NCBI GenBank assembly: GCA_946887295.1
Contig: CAMPKP010000003.1
Location: 1 to 64,000 of the forward strand
Length of the DNA: 64,000 nucleotides
Direction of reading: 5' to 3'
Source of the DNA: an uncultured Gemmatimonadota bacterium
Lineage (GTDB): Bacteria; Gemmatimonadota; Gemmatimonadetes; Gemmatimonadales; GWC2-71-9
Shown here: piece after piece, positions 16,985-26,121 of the stretch
Layout of the letters: every line of letters starts with the position of its first letter
Numbering within the stretch: position 1 is the stretch's first letter
Translations under genes and position numbers: made by a program
The notes under the pieces: generated by a model
What the model saw: only the letters and a program-made list of their open reading frames with translations
Told to the model about the DNA's origin: nothing
The model's database searches: none

Positions 16985-19012
16985 CTACCGCGGAAAACCC
17001 TCCGGCAGCCCTCCGTCCACCGTGATGATATCCCCCGTGGTGAAGCGGAATTTGTCGCTTGCCAGCAACACCGCCAGGTCGGCTACCGCCTCCGCCGGGA
17101 TGAGCTTGGCGCCCATCAGGTTCCGGCGCCGGTACGTCTCCAGCTGCTCCTCGACCGTCACCCCGCGGCTCGCGGCCCGCTCCCGCACGAATTGCTGGAA
17201 CAGGGGCGTGTCCACCTGGTCGGCGTTGATGGCGTTCACCCGGATGCGGTCGGGACCCAGCTCGACGGCGGCGACCCGGAGCGCCTGAAGCAGCGCGGCC
17301 TTGCTGCCGCCGTAGGCCACGGCCTCCTTCCCGGGCACCAGCGCGGCCTTGGACACCGACGCCACGATGGCTCCCCCCGACCCCTGGCGCCGCATCACGA
17401 GGGCGGCCCGCCCGATCGCCGCGACGGCGCCGAGATAGTGCACCTCGAGCTGGCGCTGGAGATCCTCACGGCGGATCTCGGTGATCGGCGCGAAGCGCGG
17501 CGGTGCGCCCGCCGTATAGAACAGCGAGTCCACGCCGCCGAACTCGAGCACGGTACGGCGGAAGAGCGCATCGAGGCTCCCGTCGTCGCGCACGTCCACC
17601 GCGGCACCGGCCGCCCGCCCCGGAAAGCGCTTCGAGACCTCCGAGGCGACGCTCTCCGCCACGGCGCCGTCGAGATCGGCCACCACGACGTGCGCGCCCT
17701 CCTCGGCGAACCGGATCGCGGCGCTCCGGCCGATGCCGCTGCCACCGCCGATGACCACCACCACGTGCCGGGGCAGCAGCCGGGTCGCCCGGTCCTTCGC
17801 GATCTGCTCGTCCACCTTGCGACGCTCCAGGGGCCAGTGCTCGAACTCGAACACGTCGCGCTCGCCGATGAACTCGAACCGGTCCACCGCCTCCGCATTC
17901 TCGATCGTCTCCAGCACCGCGCGATAGCAGACGTTGGCGGTCACCGCGCCCCGCTTGTCGCTGAACGCCGTGATGACGCCGAGACCGGGGACGAGCACCA
18001 CCTTGGCCCAGTCGTCCAGCGGCCGCTCGCCGCCGGCAGCGTTCCGGCGGTGGTACTCCTCGTACTCCGCGCGTGCCGCGGCGAGGCCGCTCCGCACCTG
18101 CGCGGCCAGCCGATCCTCCGGGGCCGTGAGATCGAGATCGAGCCAGACCGGCAGCCGTCCTGCCCGGAGCAGGTGCTCCGGGGTCGCCATTCCGCGGCGG
18201 ACCAGCTCGGGCGTGCGCTCCGCCGCGAGCGCCGCCAGCAGGTCGTCGCCGTCATCGAAGTGCAGGACGACCCGATCGGCTCTGCCGAGCTCCCCGCGCA
18301 CCACCGGCAGTACCACCTCCGCGAGCCGCTCCCGCTGCTCTGCGGGGGGCGCGGCCGCACGCGCCTGACCCAGCAGGCGGCGGCCGCGGCGGGCGGTGGC
18401 GAGGAACTGGTCGATCCGGCCCACCGACGCGGTGAGACGAGCGTGGCATGCCTCCGCATCGTTGCCCCAGACGACCAGCCCATGATGGGCGAGGGCCATC
18501 CCGATCGCACCGGCCGGGATGCGGTCGACCATCTCGCTGACCGACCGCGCCAGCGGAAAGCCGGGACGGATGTAGGGCACGTACACGATTCCACCCTCGA
18601 ACAGCTCGTCCACCAGCCGCTCGGCCGTGCCGTCGGGGACGTTGGTGAGGCTCATCGTCGCGACGTCGTGGGTGTGCGCGATCACGCGGTGTGGAAGCAG
18701 CGAGTGAAGCGGCGTCTCGACGCTGGGGGCGGGGCCCTCGGCGAGCATGCAGCTCGCCATGAACCGCATCATCTCCGCATCGCTCATCCCCTCGGCGGCT
18801 CGCAGCCCCTCCAGCCGGGTGAGCGACAGACGGGTGAACCCCTCGCGCCCGATGGTCCGGAGGTCGGTACCGCTCCCTTTCACCAGCAAGGCGTCCCCGA
18901 TCTTGATCGAGGTGTTGCCTCCACCGGGCTGGACCAGCCGGGGCTCCCGGCCGAGGAGATTGGAGAGGTGCACGAGGCTATCGAGGGGGTCGGACTGGGG
19001 GGTTTCCGCCAT
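16985..19012 (-). CDS. rhaD: Bifunctional rhamnulose-1-phosphate aldolase/short-chain dehydrogenase
   Basis: A 675-residue fusion. I use ATG 19012 (MAETPQSDPLDSL) because homology starts there; the longer open frame upstream runs into the divergent promoter. The N-terminal class II aldolase/adducin domain has metal-binding His pairs IAHTHD (113, 115) and LAHHG (176-177). The C-terminal SDR domain has the NAD(P) motif GGGSGIG (422-428) and the catalytic Ser/Tyr/Lys set (ASVSKAA, Tyr567, Lys571). Fusions of this type cleave L-rhamnulose-1-phosphate to dihydroxyacetone phosphate and L-lactaldehyde and oxidise the aldehyde (family knowledge). No other rhamnose genes are adjacent, so the sugar specificity is inferred. 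Divergent from the siderophore receptor; converges with the unknown membrane protein. Confidence 0.85.
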   Translation of the reverse strand: MAETPQSDPLDSLVHLSNLLGREPRLVQPGGGNTSIKIGDALLVKGSGTDLRTIGREGFTRLSLTRLEGLRAAEGMSDAEMMRFMASCMLAEGPAPSVETPLHSLLPHRVIAHTHDVATMSLTNVPDGTAERLVDELFEGGIVYVPYIRPGFPLARSVSEMVDRIPAGAIGMALAHHGLVVWGNDAEACHARLTASVGRIDQFLATARRGRRLLGQARAAAPPAEQRERLAEVVLPVVRGELGRADRVVLHFDDGDDLLAALAAERTPELVRRGMATPEHLLRAGRLPVWLDLDLTAPEDRLAAQVRSGLAAARAEYEEYHRRNAAGGERPLDDWAKVVLVPGLGVITAFSDKRGAVTANVCYRAVLETIENAEAVDRFEFIGERDVFEFEHWPLERRKVDEQIAKDRATRLLPRHVVVVIGGGSGIGRSAAIRFAEEGAHVVVADLDGAVAESVASEVSKRFPGRAAGAAVDVRDDGSLDALFRRTVLEFGGVDSLFYTAGAPPRFAPITEIRREDLQRQLEVHYLGAVAAIGRAALVMRRQGSGGAIVASVSKAALVPGKEAVAYGGSKAALLQALRVAAVELGPDRIRVNAINADQVDTPLFQQFVRERAASRGVTVEEQLETYRRRNLMGAKLIPAEAVADLAVLLASDKFRFTTGDIITVDGGLPEGFPR

Positions 19013-19077
19013 CGCAGGAAGATGCCGGCGCCGGGGCCTCGGCGCGAGGTCGATGGAGGCTTGCCGGCAATCCCGAT

Positions 19078-19105
19078 TGCGCGATTCCCCATTTTTTTGT
19101 ATGAT
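19078..19105 (+). promoter_or_regulatory. Candidate promoter of the siderophore receptor
   Basis: TTGCGC (19078-19083), a 16-base T-rich spacer, and a good -10, TATGAT (19100-19105). Transcription would start near 19112, just upstream of the Fur-like site. The -35 is weak, which would fit an iron-repressed promoter. Confidence 0.5.
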
Positions 19106-19128
19106 GGCCCCGCGAACTGAAGTCGAAA

Positions 19129-19143
19129 TGAAAACCATTCTCA
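19129..19143 (+). promoter_or_regulatory. Fur-box-like operator
   Basis: TGAAAAC-C-ATTCTCA is a 7-1-7 inverted repeat matching the Fur consensus (TGATAAT-n-ATTATCA) at most positions. It lies between the candidate promoter and the receptor start. Iron-dependent repression of a siderophore receptor is the expected biology. Confidence 0.6.
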
Positions 19144-19172
19144 TTCTTGAGCTCTTGATGACCTCAGGCCAC

Positions 19173-21533
19173 ATGTCCCGCTGCGCCTCTCTGGCGGCCC
19201 TCCTCCTGGGAGCCCTCACGGTCCAGACCGCCTCGGCCCAGGACCACGCACTCGCCGCCATCGCCGTCGCTCGGGCGTCGAGCGATACCACCGTCAAGCG
19301 GTCGTTCCGGATTCCGCCCCAGCCTCTCCCCGCGGCGCTGCGGGAGTTCGCCCGCCAGTCGGGCCTCCGCGTCCGGACCGACACCGAGATCCCGGCCGTG
19401 AGGTCCTCCGGGGCGGTCGGAAGGCTCACGCCCCTCGACGCGCTGCGCCGCGTGATCGCGGGGACCGGGCTCGCCGCCCGCGCTGTGGACGACACGACCG
19501 TCGTGGTGCAGCAGGAGAGCTCAGGGGCCTACATGCTGGATCCGGTCGAAGTGGTGGCGCGGCGGCCGGCCGGCTCGGACGCGGTGACCTCGACGGCGAC
19601 CAAGACGCCGACCCCGCTGCGCGACGTGCCGCAGGCGGTGACGGTCGTGAGCCGCACGCTGATCGCGGACCAGGGCATGCAGAGCATGGCCGACGTCGCG
19701 CGCTACGTCCCCGGCGTCACCATGGGCCAGGGCGAGGGCAACCGGGACCAGCCCACCATCCGCGGCAACAGCTCGACTTCGACCTTCTTCGTCAACGGCG
19801 TGCGGGACGACGTGCAGTACTTCCGCGACCTGTACAACGTGGAGCGGGTCGAGGGGCTCAAGGGTGCGAACGCGCTCATCTTCGGCCGGGGCACCGGCGG
19901 CGGGGTCATCAACCGGGTGACCAAAGAGGCCGAGTGGACTCCGACCCGCGAGCTGACCGTGCAGGGCGGGTCGTTCGGCACCAGGCGCGGCTCGGTGGAC
20001 TTCGGCCAGGGCGTCTCCGAGACGGTGGCGCTCCGGCTGAACGGCATGTACGAGAACTCCGACCGCTTCCGGCAGGACGTGACGGTCGAGCGCTACGGGA
20101 TCAACCCGGCCGTGTCCCTCGCCGCCGGCGACGACACCCGCATCTCGGCCAACTTCGAGCACTTCTACGATTACCGCACGGCCGACCGCGGCATCCCGTC
20201 CTTCCAGGGACAACCGGCCGAGATCGACGCGCGGACCTTCTTCGGCGATCCGTCGCTGAGCTGGTCGGACGCGGACATCGACGTGGGCACCGCCCTGCTC
20301 GAGCACGATGTGACTCCCGGCCTGCAGCTTCGCAACCGCACCGTGTACGGCGACTACGACAAGATGTACCAGAACGTCTTCCCCGGCTCGGTGGACTCGA
20401 CGGGGGCGCTGGTCAGCATCTCGGCCTACAACAACCGGAACGACCGGACCAACCTGTTCAACCAGACCGAGCTCACCCTCCGCACCGTCACGGGGTCCGT
20501 CGCACACACGCTGCTCGGCGGCGTGGAGCTGGGCCGCCAGACCAGCAGGAATCTCCGCAACACCGGCTTCTTCGACGGAAGCGTCACCTCGGTCACCGCC
20601 CCGCTCGATCATCCCACGATTCACCGGCCGGTGGTTTTCCGCCCCAGCGAGACCGACGCCGACAACCGGACCCGCGCCACGACGCTCGGCGTCTACCTGC
20701 AGGACCAGATCGCCCTCTCGCCGCACCTGCAGGTCATCGCCGGCGCGCGGCTGGAGCGATTCGACCTCACCTTCCACAACTTCCGGAACGGCGAAGATCT
20801 CGCCCGCCGCGACCACCTGATCTCGCCCCGGGCGGGGGTGGTAGTGAAGCCGGTGGAGCCGCTCTCGTTCTACGGGAGCTACAGCGTGTCGTATCTGCCG
20901 AGCTCGGGCGACCAGTTCTCGTCGCTCACCGCCACGACGGAAACGCTGGAGCCCGAGAAGTTCGCGAACTACGAGGCGGGGGCCAAGCTCGACCTCGCGA
21001 CCGGGCTCGAGCTGAGCGCCGCCGTGTACCAGCTCGACCGGAGCAACACGAGCGCGCCCGACCCGGTGGATCCGTCCCGGACCATTCAGACCGGCAGCCA
21101 GCGCACCAAGGGCATCGAGCTCGGCGCCACGGGGAAGCTCACTCCCGAGTGGCAGGTGGCGGCCGCCTACGCCAATCAGGACGCCTACGTCACCAGCCGC
21201 ACGGCGCAGGCCGAGACCGGTGCCAAGGCTCCGCTGGTGCCGCGCAACACGCTCTCGCTCTGGAACCGGTACCAGCTTCATCGCATGTGGGGGCTCGGGG
21301 CCGGGATCGTCTATCAGGACCGGATGTTCGCGGCGATCGACAACGCGGTCACGCTGCCGAGCTTCACCCGGTTCGATGCGGCGGCGTTCTTCACCCTGAG
21401 CCGCGAGCTCCGGGCCCAGGTCAACGTGGAGAACGTGTTCGACACGCGGTACTTCGTCACCTCGCACAGCAACAACAACATCAGCCCGGGCTCGCCGCGG
21501 GCGGTGCGGGTGTCGGTTACCGCCGGGTTCTGA
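19173..21533 (+). CDS. TonB-dependent siderophore receptor with STN signalling domain
   Basis: A 786-residue outer-membrane receptor for ferric siderophores. ATG 19173 begins a clean signal peptide (MSRCASLAALLLGALTVQ ending ASAQ); in-frame ATGs at 19128 and 19158 are possible but the first overlaps the Fur box. An STN domain (FRIPPQPLPAALREFARQSG to VVVQQE) follows, normally used to contact a FecR-type anti-sigma factor, although none is encoded nearby. The plug has DVPQAVTVVSRTLIADQ, YVPGVTMGQGEGNRDQPTIRG and VERVEGLKGANALIFGRGTGGG. The barrel ends in a terminal Phe (VRVSVTAGF), as needed for BAM assembly. It is followed 30 bases later by an FAD oxidoreductase gene on the same strand. Confidence 0.92.
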   Translation: MSRCASLAALLLGALTVQTASAQDHALAAIAVARASSDTTVKRSFRIPPQPLPAALREFARQSGLRVRTDTEIPAVRSSGAVGRLTPLDALRRVIAGTGLAARAVDDTTVVVQQESSGAYMLDPVEVVARRPAGSDAVTSTATKTPTPLRDVPQAVTVVSRTLIADQGMQSMADVARYVPGVTMGQGEGNRDQPTIRGNSSTSTFFVNGVRDDVQYFRDLYNVERVEGLKGANALIFGRGTGGGVINRVTKEAEWTPTRELTVQGGSFGTRRGSVDFGQGVSETVALRLNGMYENSDRFRQDVTVERYGINPAVSLAAGDDTRISANFEHFYDYRTADRGIPSFQGQPAEIDARTFFGDPSLSWSDADIDVGTALLEHDVTPGLQLRNRTVYGDYDKMYQNVFPGSVDSTGALVSISAYNNRNDRTNLFNQTELTLRTVTGSVAHTLLGGVELGRQTSRNLRNTGFFDGSVTSVTAPLDHPTIHRPVVFRPSETDADNRTRATTLGVYLQDQIALSPHLQVIAGARLERFDLTFHNFRNGEDLARRDHLISPRAGVVVKPVEPLSFYGSYSVSYLPSSGDQFSSLTATTETLEPEKFANYEAGAKLDLATGLELSAAVYQLDRSNTSAPDPVDPSRTIQTGSQRTKGIELGATGKLTPEWQVAAAYANQDAYVTSRTAQAETGAKAPLVPRNTLSLWNRYQLHRMWGLGAGIVYQDRMFAAIDNAVTLPSFTRFDAAAFFTLSRELRAQVNVENVFDTRYFVTSHSNNNISPGSPRAVRVSVTAGF

Positions 21534-21563
21534 TGCGCGGGGGCGACCGGTTAGCTTGTGCGG

Positions 21564-22766
21564 ATGGATCTCACGACCGGCGTGCCGTTCTGGCTCGTCA
21601 AGGGTGGCCTTCCGGCCACCTATCCCAAGCTCGACCGTGATCTGCGCTGCGATCTCGCCGTCATCGGCGGCGGGATCACCGGCGCGATGCTCGGCCACCG
21701 GTTCGCGGAGGCGGGAATTCACACCGTTCTCCTCGAAGGCCGTGAGATGGGCTACGGCAGCACCGGGGCCAGCACCGCCCTGCTGCAGTACGAGCTGGAC
21801 CAGCACCTCACCGCCCTGGCCGACCGGATCGGCCCCGCATCGGCCCAGCGCTGTTACCGTCTCACTCTGGATGCGCTGGCCGGCATAGAGCGGCTGGCGC
21901 TCGATCTGGGCGGCGAATCGGAGCACTCCCGCAAGAGCAGCCTCTATCTCGCCTCCGGCCGGCGCGATGCCAAGGCCCTCGAGCGCGAGTGGAAGGCGCG
22001 GCGCCGGATGGGGATCGAGGTGGACCTGCTGTCCTCCAGCGATCTGCGCAGCCGCTTCTCCTTCGACCGCCCCGCGGCGCTGCTGTCGCGCGATGCGGGC
22101 GAGATCGACCCACTCCGTTTCACCCACGACCTGCTCGCCGCCGGGGGGCGCCAGGGACTCGAGGTCTATGACCGGACCGGGGTCGCCCGGTACCAGTCGG
22201 ACCGAAAGGGCGCGCTGCTCGAGACCGAGGACGGCTGGCGGGTCAGGGCGGGCAAGGCGATCTTCGCCACCGGCTACAACATCCCACCTTTCCTTCCCCG
22301 CGGGCCGATGCGGCTCGTCAGCACCTTCGCATTCGCCACCTCGCCGCTCCAGGGGTTCGATGGGTGGGAGGACCGCTGTCTCGTCTGGGAGACGGCGCGG
22401 CCCTACTTCTACGCCCGCACCACCCCGGACGGCCGTGCGGTCGTCGGAGGCGCCGATCAGCCCTTCAAGGGCGCCCAGAAGGTGGACCGCATGCAGGACA
22501 GGCAGACGGCGGCCCTGGCCCGGCAGTTCGCGGAGATGTTCCCCGGCATTCCCTTCGACGTGGATTGGAGCTGGGCGGGCACCTTCGTGGAGACGGCGGA
22601 CGCCCTGCCCTACATCGGCGTCGCCCCCGAGTTCCCCAACGGCTACGTGGCGCTGGGGAACGGCGCGAACGGCATCGTCTTCGCCCATGTGGCCGCGGGC
22701 CTGCTGCTGGACCTCTATCTGGGTCGTGAGAACCCCGACGCGGCCCTCTTCCGCGTCGGCCGCTAA
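21564..22766 (+). CDS. FAD-dependent oxidoreductase of the D-amino-acid oxidase family
   Basis: A 400-residue protein; a GTG two codons upstream (21558) is an alternative start. The Rossmann FAD motif GGGITGAMLGHRFAEAG lies near residue 35. GSTGASTALLQYELD follows, and the C-terminal FAD-binding TADALPYIGVAPEFPNGY and ALGNGANGIVFAHVAAGLL is typical of DAO/glycine-oxidase-like enzymes (including GlpD/PuuB types). The substrate, probably an amine or amino acid, cannot be read from the sequence. The gene lies 30 bases after the siderophore receptor and is probably co-transcribed, so it may be iron-regulated. The PP2C gene follows after 71 bases. Confidence 0.85.
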   Translation: MDLTTGVPFWLVKGGLPATYPKLDRDLRCDLAVIGGGITGAMLGHRFAEAGIHTVLLEGREMGYGSTGASTALLQYELDQHLTALADRIGPASAQRCYRLTLDALAGIERLALDLGGESEHSRKSSLYLASGRRDAKALEREWKARRRMGIEVDLLSSSDLRSRFSFDRPAALLSRDAGEIDPLRFTHDLLAAGGRQGLEVYDRTGVARYQSDRKGALLETEDGWRVRAGKAIFATGYNIPPFLPRGPMRLVSTFAFATSPLQGFDGWEDRCLVWETARPYFYARTTPDGRAVVGGADQPFKGAQKVDRMQDRQTAALARQFAEMFPGIPFDVDWSWAGTFVETADALPYIGVAPEFPNGYVALGNGANGIVFAHVAAGLLLDLYLGRENPDAALFRVGR

Positions 22767-22837
22767 AGTCCGCTCTGGCCGTCGGCGGTCGCAGGACGCA
22801 GATTGGGAGGTCGCCGTTCCGGCGCAGCAGAGGACCC

Positions 22838-23722
22838 ATGACCGCCCAACCGATGCCAGGCCCGCGAGGGACGCTCGACCGCAAGCCCACCGACGACGAG
22901 ATCGACGTCTACGGCCTCACCCACCCCGGTAAGGTCCGCCACGACAACCAGGATCACTTTCTGGTCTGCGCCCTGAACCGGCAGATCGTGGTCTACGAGA
23001 CCAGCTTGCCAGGGACCGAGCACCTGATGGCCGGCCCCGAGCGGGTCGCGTTCCTGGCCATGGTAGCCGACGGGGTGGGCGGCGGGGCGAAGGGCGAGGA
23101 GGCGAGCCGGATGGCCGTCGAGGCGGTGACCCAGTACGTCTCCGGGACCATGCGCACTTACTACGCGGCGGGCACGGCGGAAGACGCGGAGTTCTCCGAG
23201 GCGTTGCAGGAGGGCGCGCTGCGATGCCATGCCGAGCTGAGGCACAAAGGGGAAGAGGACGCCGAGTATCGCGGCATGGCCACGACGCTCACCATGTTCC
23301 TCGGCGTGTGGCCCAGGGCCTACCTGCTTCAGGTAGGGGACAGCCGCTGCTACATCCACCGGAACGGGGAGCTGATCCAGATCACCCGGGACCAGACCAT
23401 GGCCCAGGAGCTGATCGAGCTCGGCGTTCTCACCCGGGCCGACGCGGCCGGCTCCCGGTTCGCCCGGACGCTCTCCAGCTCGATCGGTGGTCGCCAGACC
23501 GACCCCGTCGTGTCCCGACTGGACATGGCCTGGGGAACGGTGCTGATGCTCTGCAGCGACGGACTCACCACTCACGTCTCCGACGAGCGCATCAAGGCTC
23601 GGCTGGGCGGGATGACCTCCGCCAAGCAGGCGTGCGAGGATCTGCTGGAAGACGCGCTGCAGGCGGGCGGGACCGACAACATCACGATCATCGTCGGACG
23701 GGCGCTGCCGCGCCAGCGGTGA
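22838..23722 (+). CDS. PP2C-type serine/threonine protein phosphatase
   Basis: A 294-residue soluble phosphatase. Metal-binding motifs of the PPM family are present: an Asp in the DNQDHF block near the N-terminus, VADGVGGGAKGEEASRMA, LLQVGDSRCYIHRNGEL, LCSDGLTTHVSDE and the terminal GGTDNITIIVG. It removes phosphate from Ser/Thr residues, typically opposing a Hanks-type kinase; no such kinase is in the window. The ribosome site AGAGGA lies six bases before the ATG. It is the last gene of the plus-strand group with the siderophore receptor and converges on the lipoprotein gene at 23763. Confidence 0.9.
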   Translation: MTAQPMPGPRGTLDRKPTDDEIDVYGLTHPGKVRHDNQDHFLVCALNRQIVVYETSLPGTEHLMAGPERVAFLAMVADGVGGGAKGEEASRMAVEAVTQYVSGTMRTYYAAGTAEDAEFSEALQEGALRCHAELRHKGEEDAEYRGMATTLTMFLGVWPRAYLLQVGDSRCYIHRNGELIQITRDQTMAQELIELGVLTRADAAGSRFARTLSSSIGGRQTDPVVSRLDMAWGTVLMLCSDGLTTHVSDERIKARLGGMTSAKQACEDLLEDALQAGGTDNITIIVGRALPRQR

Positions 23723-23762
23723 GGCCCTGGTCGGGCGCTCCGGCGAGCCACCGCCCCCGGAC

Positions 23763-24920
23763 CTACCAGGTCACCGAATACTGCCCCCCCAGAATCATTC
23801 GCGTCTCGGAGGCACGTAGATCCTCCGATGGATCGGCGTCCGGCCACGCGATACGGTGACTGCTGAGCCCGACGTTCAGCGCGAGGTCGTCGAACACCCT
23901 GATCGCCGCGGTGAGCCGCTCCAGCGCATCGCGCCTCCGCGCGACGATGGCTCCGCCGCCGAAAGCGAAGGTCTTCTCGGCGGTGATGGTGATCGGGTGC
24001 CGGATCGAGGTCAGGTTGCCGTTGATCGACAGCCGGGTGCTCGCGATCTGGAGGGTCTCCAGCCCGTCGGTGTAGATCCCGAACTGTGAGCTCGCGGTGA
24101 TTCCCTTGACCATGACGCTCGGTCCTATCCCCGCACGGTACGCGGTCCGATCGGTCGGGATACGGCCGAGGTCGGCGTCGAGCCAGTCGGTGTGGGTCAC
24201 GCCGGCATGCATCGCGATGCCGTAGCTGAGACCGTCGCCGCGCTTGAGCATGCGGGAGACGTCGAGCCAGGCGCCCTGATCATCCGCGCCGAGAAATCCC
24301 TGGACCCGCCCGTTCCACTTGCCGGCGGCCCATTCCCCCTGCAGCGACCACACTCCGCTGTTCAAGGCATCCTCGAAGAGCACCGTCCGCTTGGCGCCCC
24401 GGATCGATCGGCGGGCGAACACCGAGCTCCAGCCGGCGGTCACCGCCACGACGCGCTGGTTCAGCTCGGGCAGCTTGATCGCGATCTCACGATGAAACTC
24501 GCGGCAGCGGCCTCGGGTGCAGGCCGCGATGCGGGCCGGCCTCATCAGGTACCCCAGAACCTGGCCGTTCCTGACCGGGGCGTAGCGGGCGGCCGGCGCC
24601 GGGTCGCCGAAATCGGATGTGACCCAGGCGGTCAGCACCGTATCGGCGCTCCAATATCGGTCCACCCCGTTCTCCGACTCGAACACGATACTGTCGGCGC
24701 CGGGACTCCGAATCACGACCTCGGTCCGTTGGCCGTCGTAGACCACGGCCGGTGTCATCCGGAAATCGACCGGGTTCGCGGGACCCGCGAGCTGGGTGGA
24801 GGCCGCCGGAACCGCGCACCCGGAAAGGACGAGCCCTGCCGCGAGCGCGGCCGGCGAGCACATGTGCGCCGAGCGCACTCGTGCGACGAGTCCACCAGGA
24901 GCGATGAATGATGCAAGCAT
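23763..24920 (-). CDS. Uncharacterised outer-membrane-type lipoprotein
   Basis: A 385-residue protein. ATG 24920 is chosen because GGAGAGG lies about ten bases upstream; ATG 24863 (MCSPAALAAGL) would also give a proper lipoprotein signal. The lipobox is LVLSGC. The first part looks like an Ig-type domain (VVYDGQRTEVVIRSPGADSIVFESE). A region with paired cysteines follows (AACTRGRCREFH). The C-terminal two thirds contain amphipathic strands and end in SVTW, as expected for a small barrel or barrel-associated protein. I do not recognise the family. Its gene stands alone between two oppositely oriented neighbours. Confidence 0.65.
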   Translation of the reverse strand: MLASFIAPGGLVARVRSAHMCSPAALAAGLVLSGCAVPAASTQLAGPANPVDFRMTPAVVYDGQRTEVVIRSPGADSIVFESENGVDRYWSADTVLTAWVTSDFGDPAPAARYAPVRNGQVLGYLMRPARIAACTRGRCREFHREIAIKLPELNQRVVAVTAGWSSVFARRSIRGAKRTVLFEDALNSGVWSLQGEWAAGKWNGRVQGFLGADDQGAWLDVSRMLKRGDGLSYGIAMHAGVTHTDWLDADLGRIPTDRTAYRAGIGPSVMVKGITASSQFGIYTDGLETLQIASTRLSINGNLTSIRHPITITAEKTFAFGGGAIVARRRDALERLTAAIRVFDDLALNVGLSSHRIAWPDADPSEDLRASETRMILGGQYSVTW

Positions 24921-25272
24921 CCGCGCTGACCCTCTCCGGGTGCCGGCCGGAATCGTCGGCAATTGCTGGATTGGATTGCACTGCGAGAGGCACGGGGCAG
25001 AAGCGCAAGTCACGCGCCCGTCGGCCACGGGCGCTAACTCCTTCCAAGACAATCTTGTACCACCGCGGAACAAACCTGCTTCCGGCGCCTCCGCTGTGAC
25101 GGCGCAACAGGCCGGATCGAGGATCCGGTGATACCGCTGCGGCCCCGGCGCCAGCGCCGCGGGCCCTGACCGCGGACCGGGCTCGGGTGCGGTGAGAAGG
25201 ATTCCGGAGTGGCGCCGTCTGACAGGCAACCCGGTCCGATCCGGCTCATCCCCACCCGAACCTGGAGGCGAA
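24921..25272. other. Divergent intergenic region between two lipoprotein genes
   Basis: About 350 bases with no convincing gene; it must carry both promoters. The only distinct structure is the hairpin at 25014-25034. GGAGG at 25264-25268 is the ribosome site of the plus-strand gene. Confidence 0.4.
25014..25034. repeat. Inverted repeat in the leader of the lipoprotein gene
   Basis: gcgcccgt (25014-25021) and acgggcgc (25027-25034) form a perfect 8-bp stem with a 5-base loop, about 95 bases upstream of ATG 24920. No T-run on either strand. Possible operator or leader hairpin. Confidence 0.4.
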
Positions 25273-26109
25273 ATGCACTCGAAGTACCTGGCCATCCTGG
25301 CCCTGGCCGGATTGGCGTGCAACGACTCGAAGGAACCGCTCGACCCCATCGGCGTCCCGGCCGGCGTCCAGCGGCAGTATGGCGCGCCCGTGTCGGTGGG
25401 CGGTGGTGTGGCCCGAACCTACATCCTCTCCGACGAGAAGAGCGGCAACCCGGTCGAGGTCGGAGTCGCTCTCGACGAGGCCGCGCTGCAGGGACTTCCC
25501 GCCGATGGAGACCAGGGCGGCGGCATGCACGAGCGCCACAGTGCCTACATCCTGAGCCTGCCCGCCGGGAATCGCACCCCCTACCGGTTCGTGGAGCTGG
25601 ACTGGAACCCGAAGGGCCACGGCGGTCCCTACACGGCGCCGCATTTCGACTTCCACTTCTACCGCGTGCCCCTGGCGGAGCGCGACGCCATCGACGCCGC
25701 GGCCCCGGAGTATGCCGCTCGTGCGGCTCGGCTCCCGGCCGCGGAAGAGCTGCCCGCCGGCTACGTGTCGTCCCACGTGCTGATGAAGCTGACCCCCGCC
25801 CAGGCGGCCGTGCCGAAGATGGGGCTCCACTGGATCGACACCGCCTCCCCGGAGCTGCCGCCGCGGAACGAGGAGTTCACCGCCACGTTCATCGTCGGCT
25901 CCTGGGACGGCAAGGTGATCTTCGACGAGCCGATGGTCACGCGCGACTTCATCCTGGCGCAGCGCATCACGCCCAGCGGGATCATCCCGGTGCCGGCTTC
26001 CCGGCGCTACACTCCCGCCGGCTTCTACATGAGCGGGTACCGTGTCAGCTACAGCGCGCAGGCAGGCGAGTACCGGATCGCGCTGACGGGGCTGAGCCCC
26101 CGCGACTGA
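25273..26109 (+). CDS. Lipoprotein with TTHB210/DUF5602-like domain (tentative)
   Basis: A 278-residue protein with a strong Shine-Dalgarno (GGAGG, four bases before the ATG). The signal is short, MHSKYLAILALAGLAC, with the lipid-anchored Cys at residue 16. The motif APHFDFHFYRVPLAERDAI together with a preceding VELDWNPKGHGG resembles the TTHB210/DUF5602 family, whose function is unknown; the three closely spaced His residues could bind metal. The C-terminal half has several beta-strands (TATFIVGSWDGKVIFDEPM). Family assignment is from memory of the HFDFHFY signature and is moderate. It stands alone and converges with the alpha/beta hydrolase gene 12 bases later. Confidence 0.6.
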   Translation: MHSKYLAILALAGLACNDSKEPLDPIGVPAGVQRQYGAPVSVGGGVARTYILSDEKSGNPVEVGVALDEAALQGLPADGDQGGGMHERHSAYILSLPAGNRTPYRFVELDWNPKGHGGPYTAPHFDFHFYRVPLAERDAIDAAAPEYAARAARLPAAEELPAGYVSSHVLMKLTPAQAAVPKMGLHWIDTASPELPPRNEEFTATFIVGSWDGKVIFDEPMVTRDFILAQRITPSGIIPVPASRRYTPAGFYMSGYRVSYSAQAGEYRIALTGLSPRD

Positions 26110-26121
26110 TGACGCGGCGCG

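Noticed and set aside
18747..19172. Long N-terminal extension of the siderophore receptor
   Set aside because: It runs through the divergent promoter, the Fur box and the 5' end of the aldolase gene; the signal peptide starts at 19173.
19521..22688. Minus-strand open frame of 1055 codons
   Set aside because: Antisense to the siderophore receptor and FAD oxidoreductase; low-complexity composition and no motifs.
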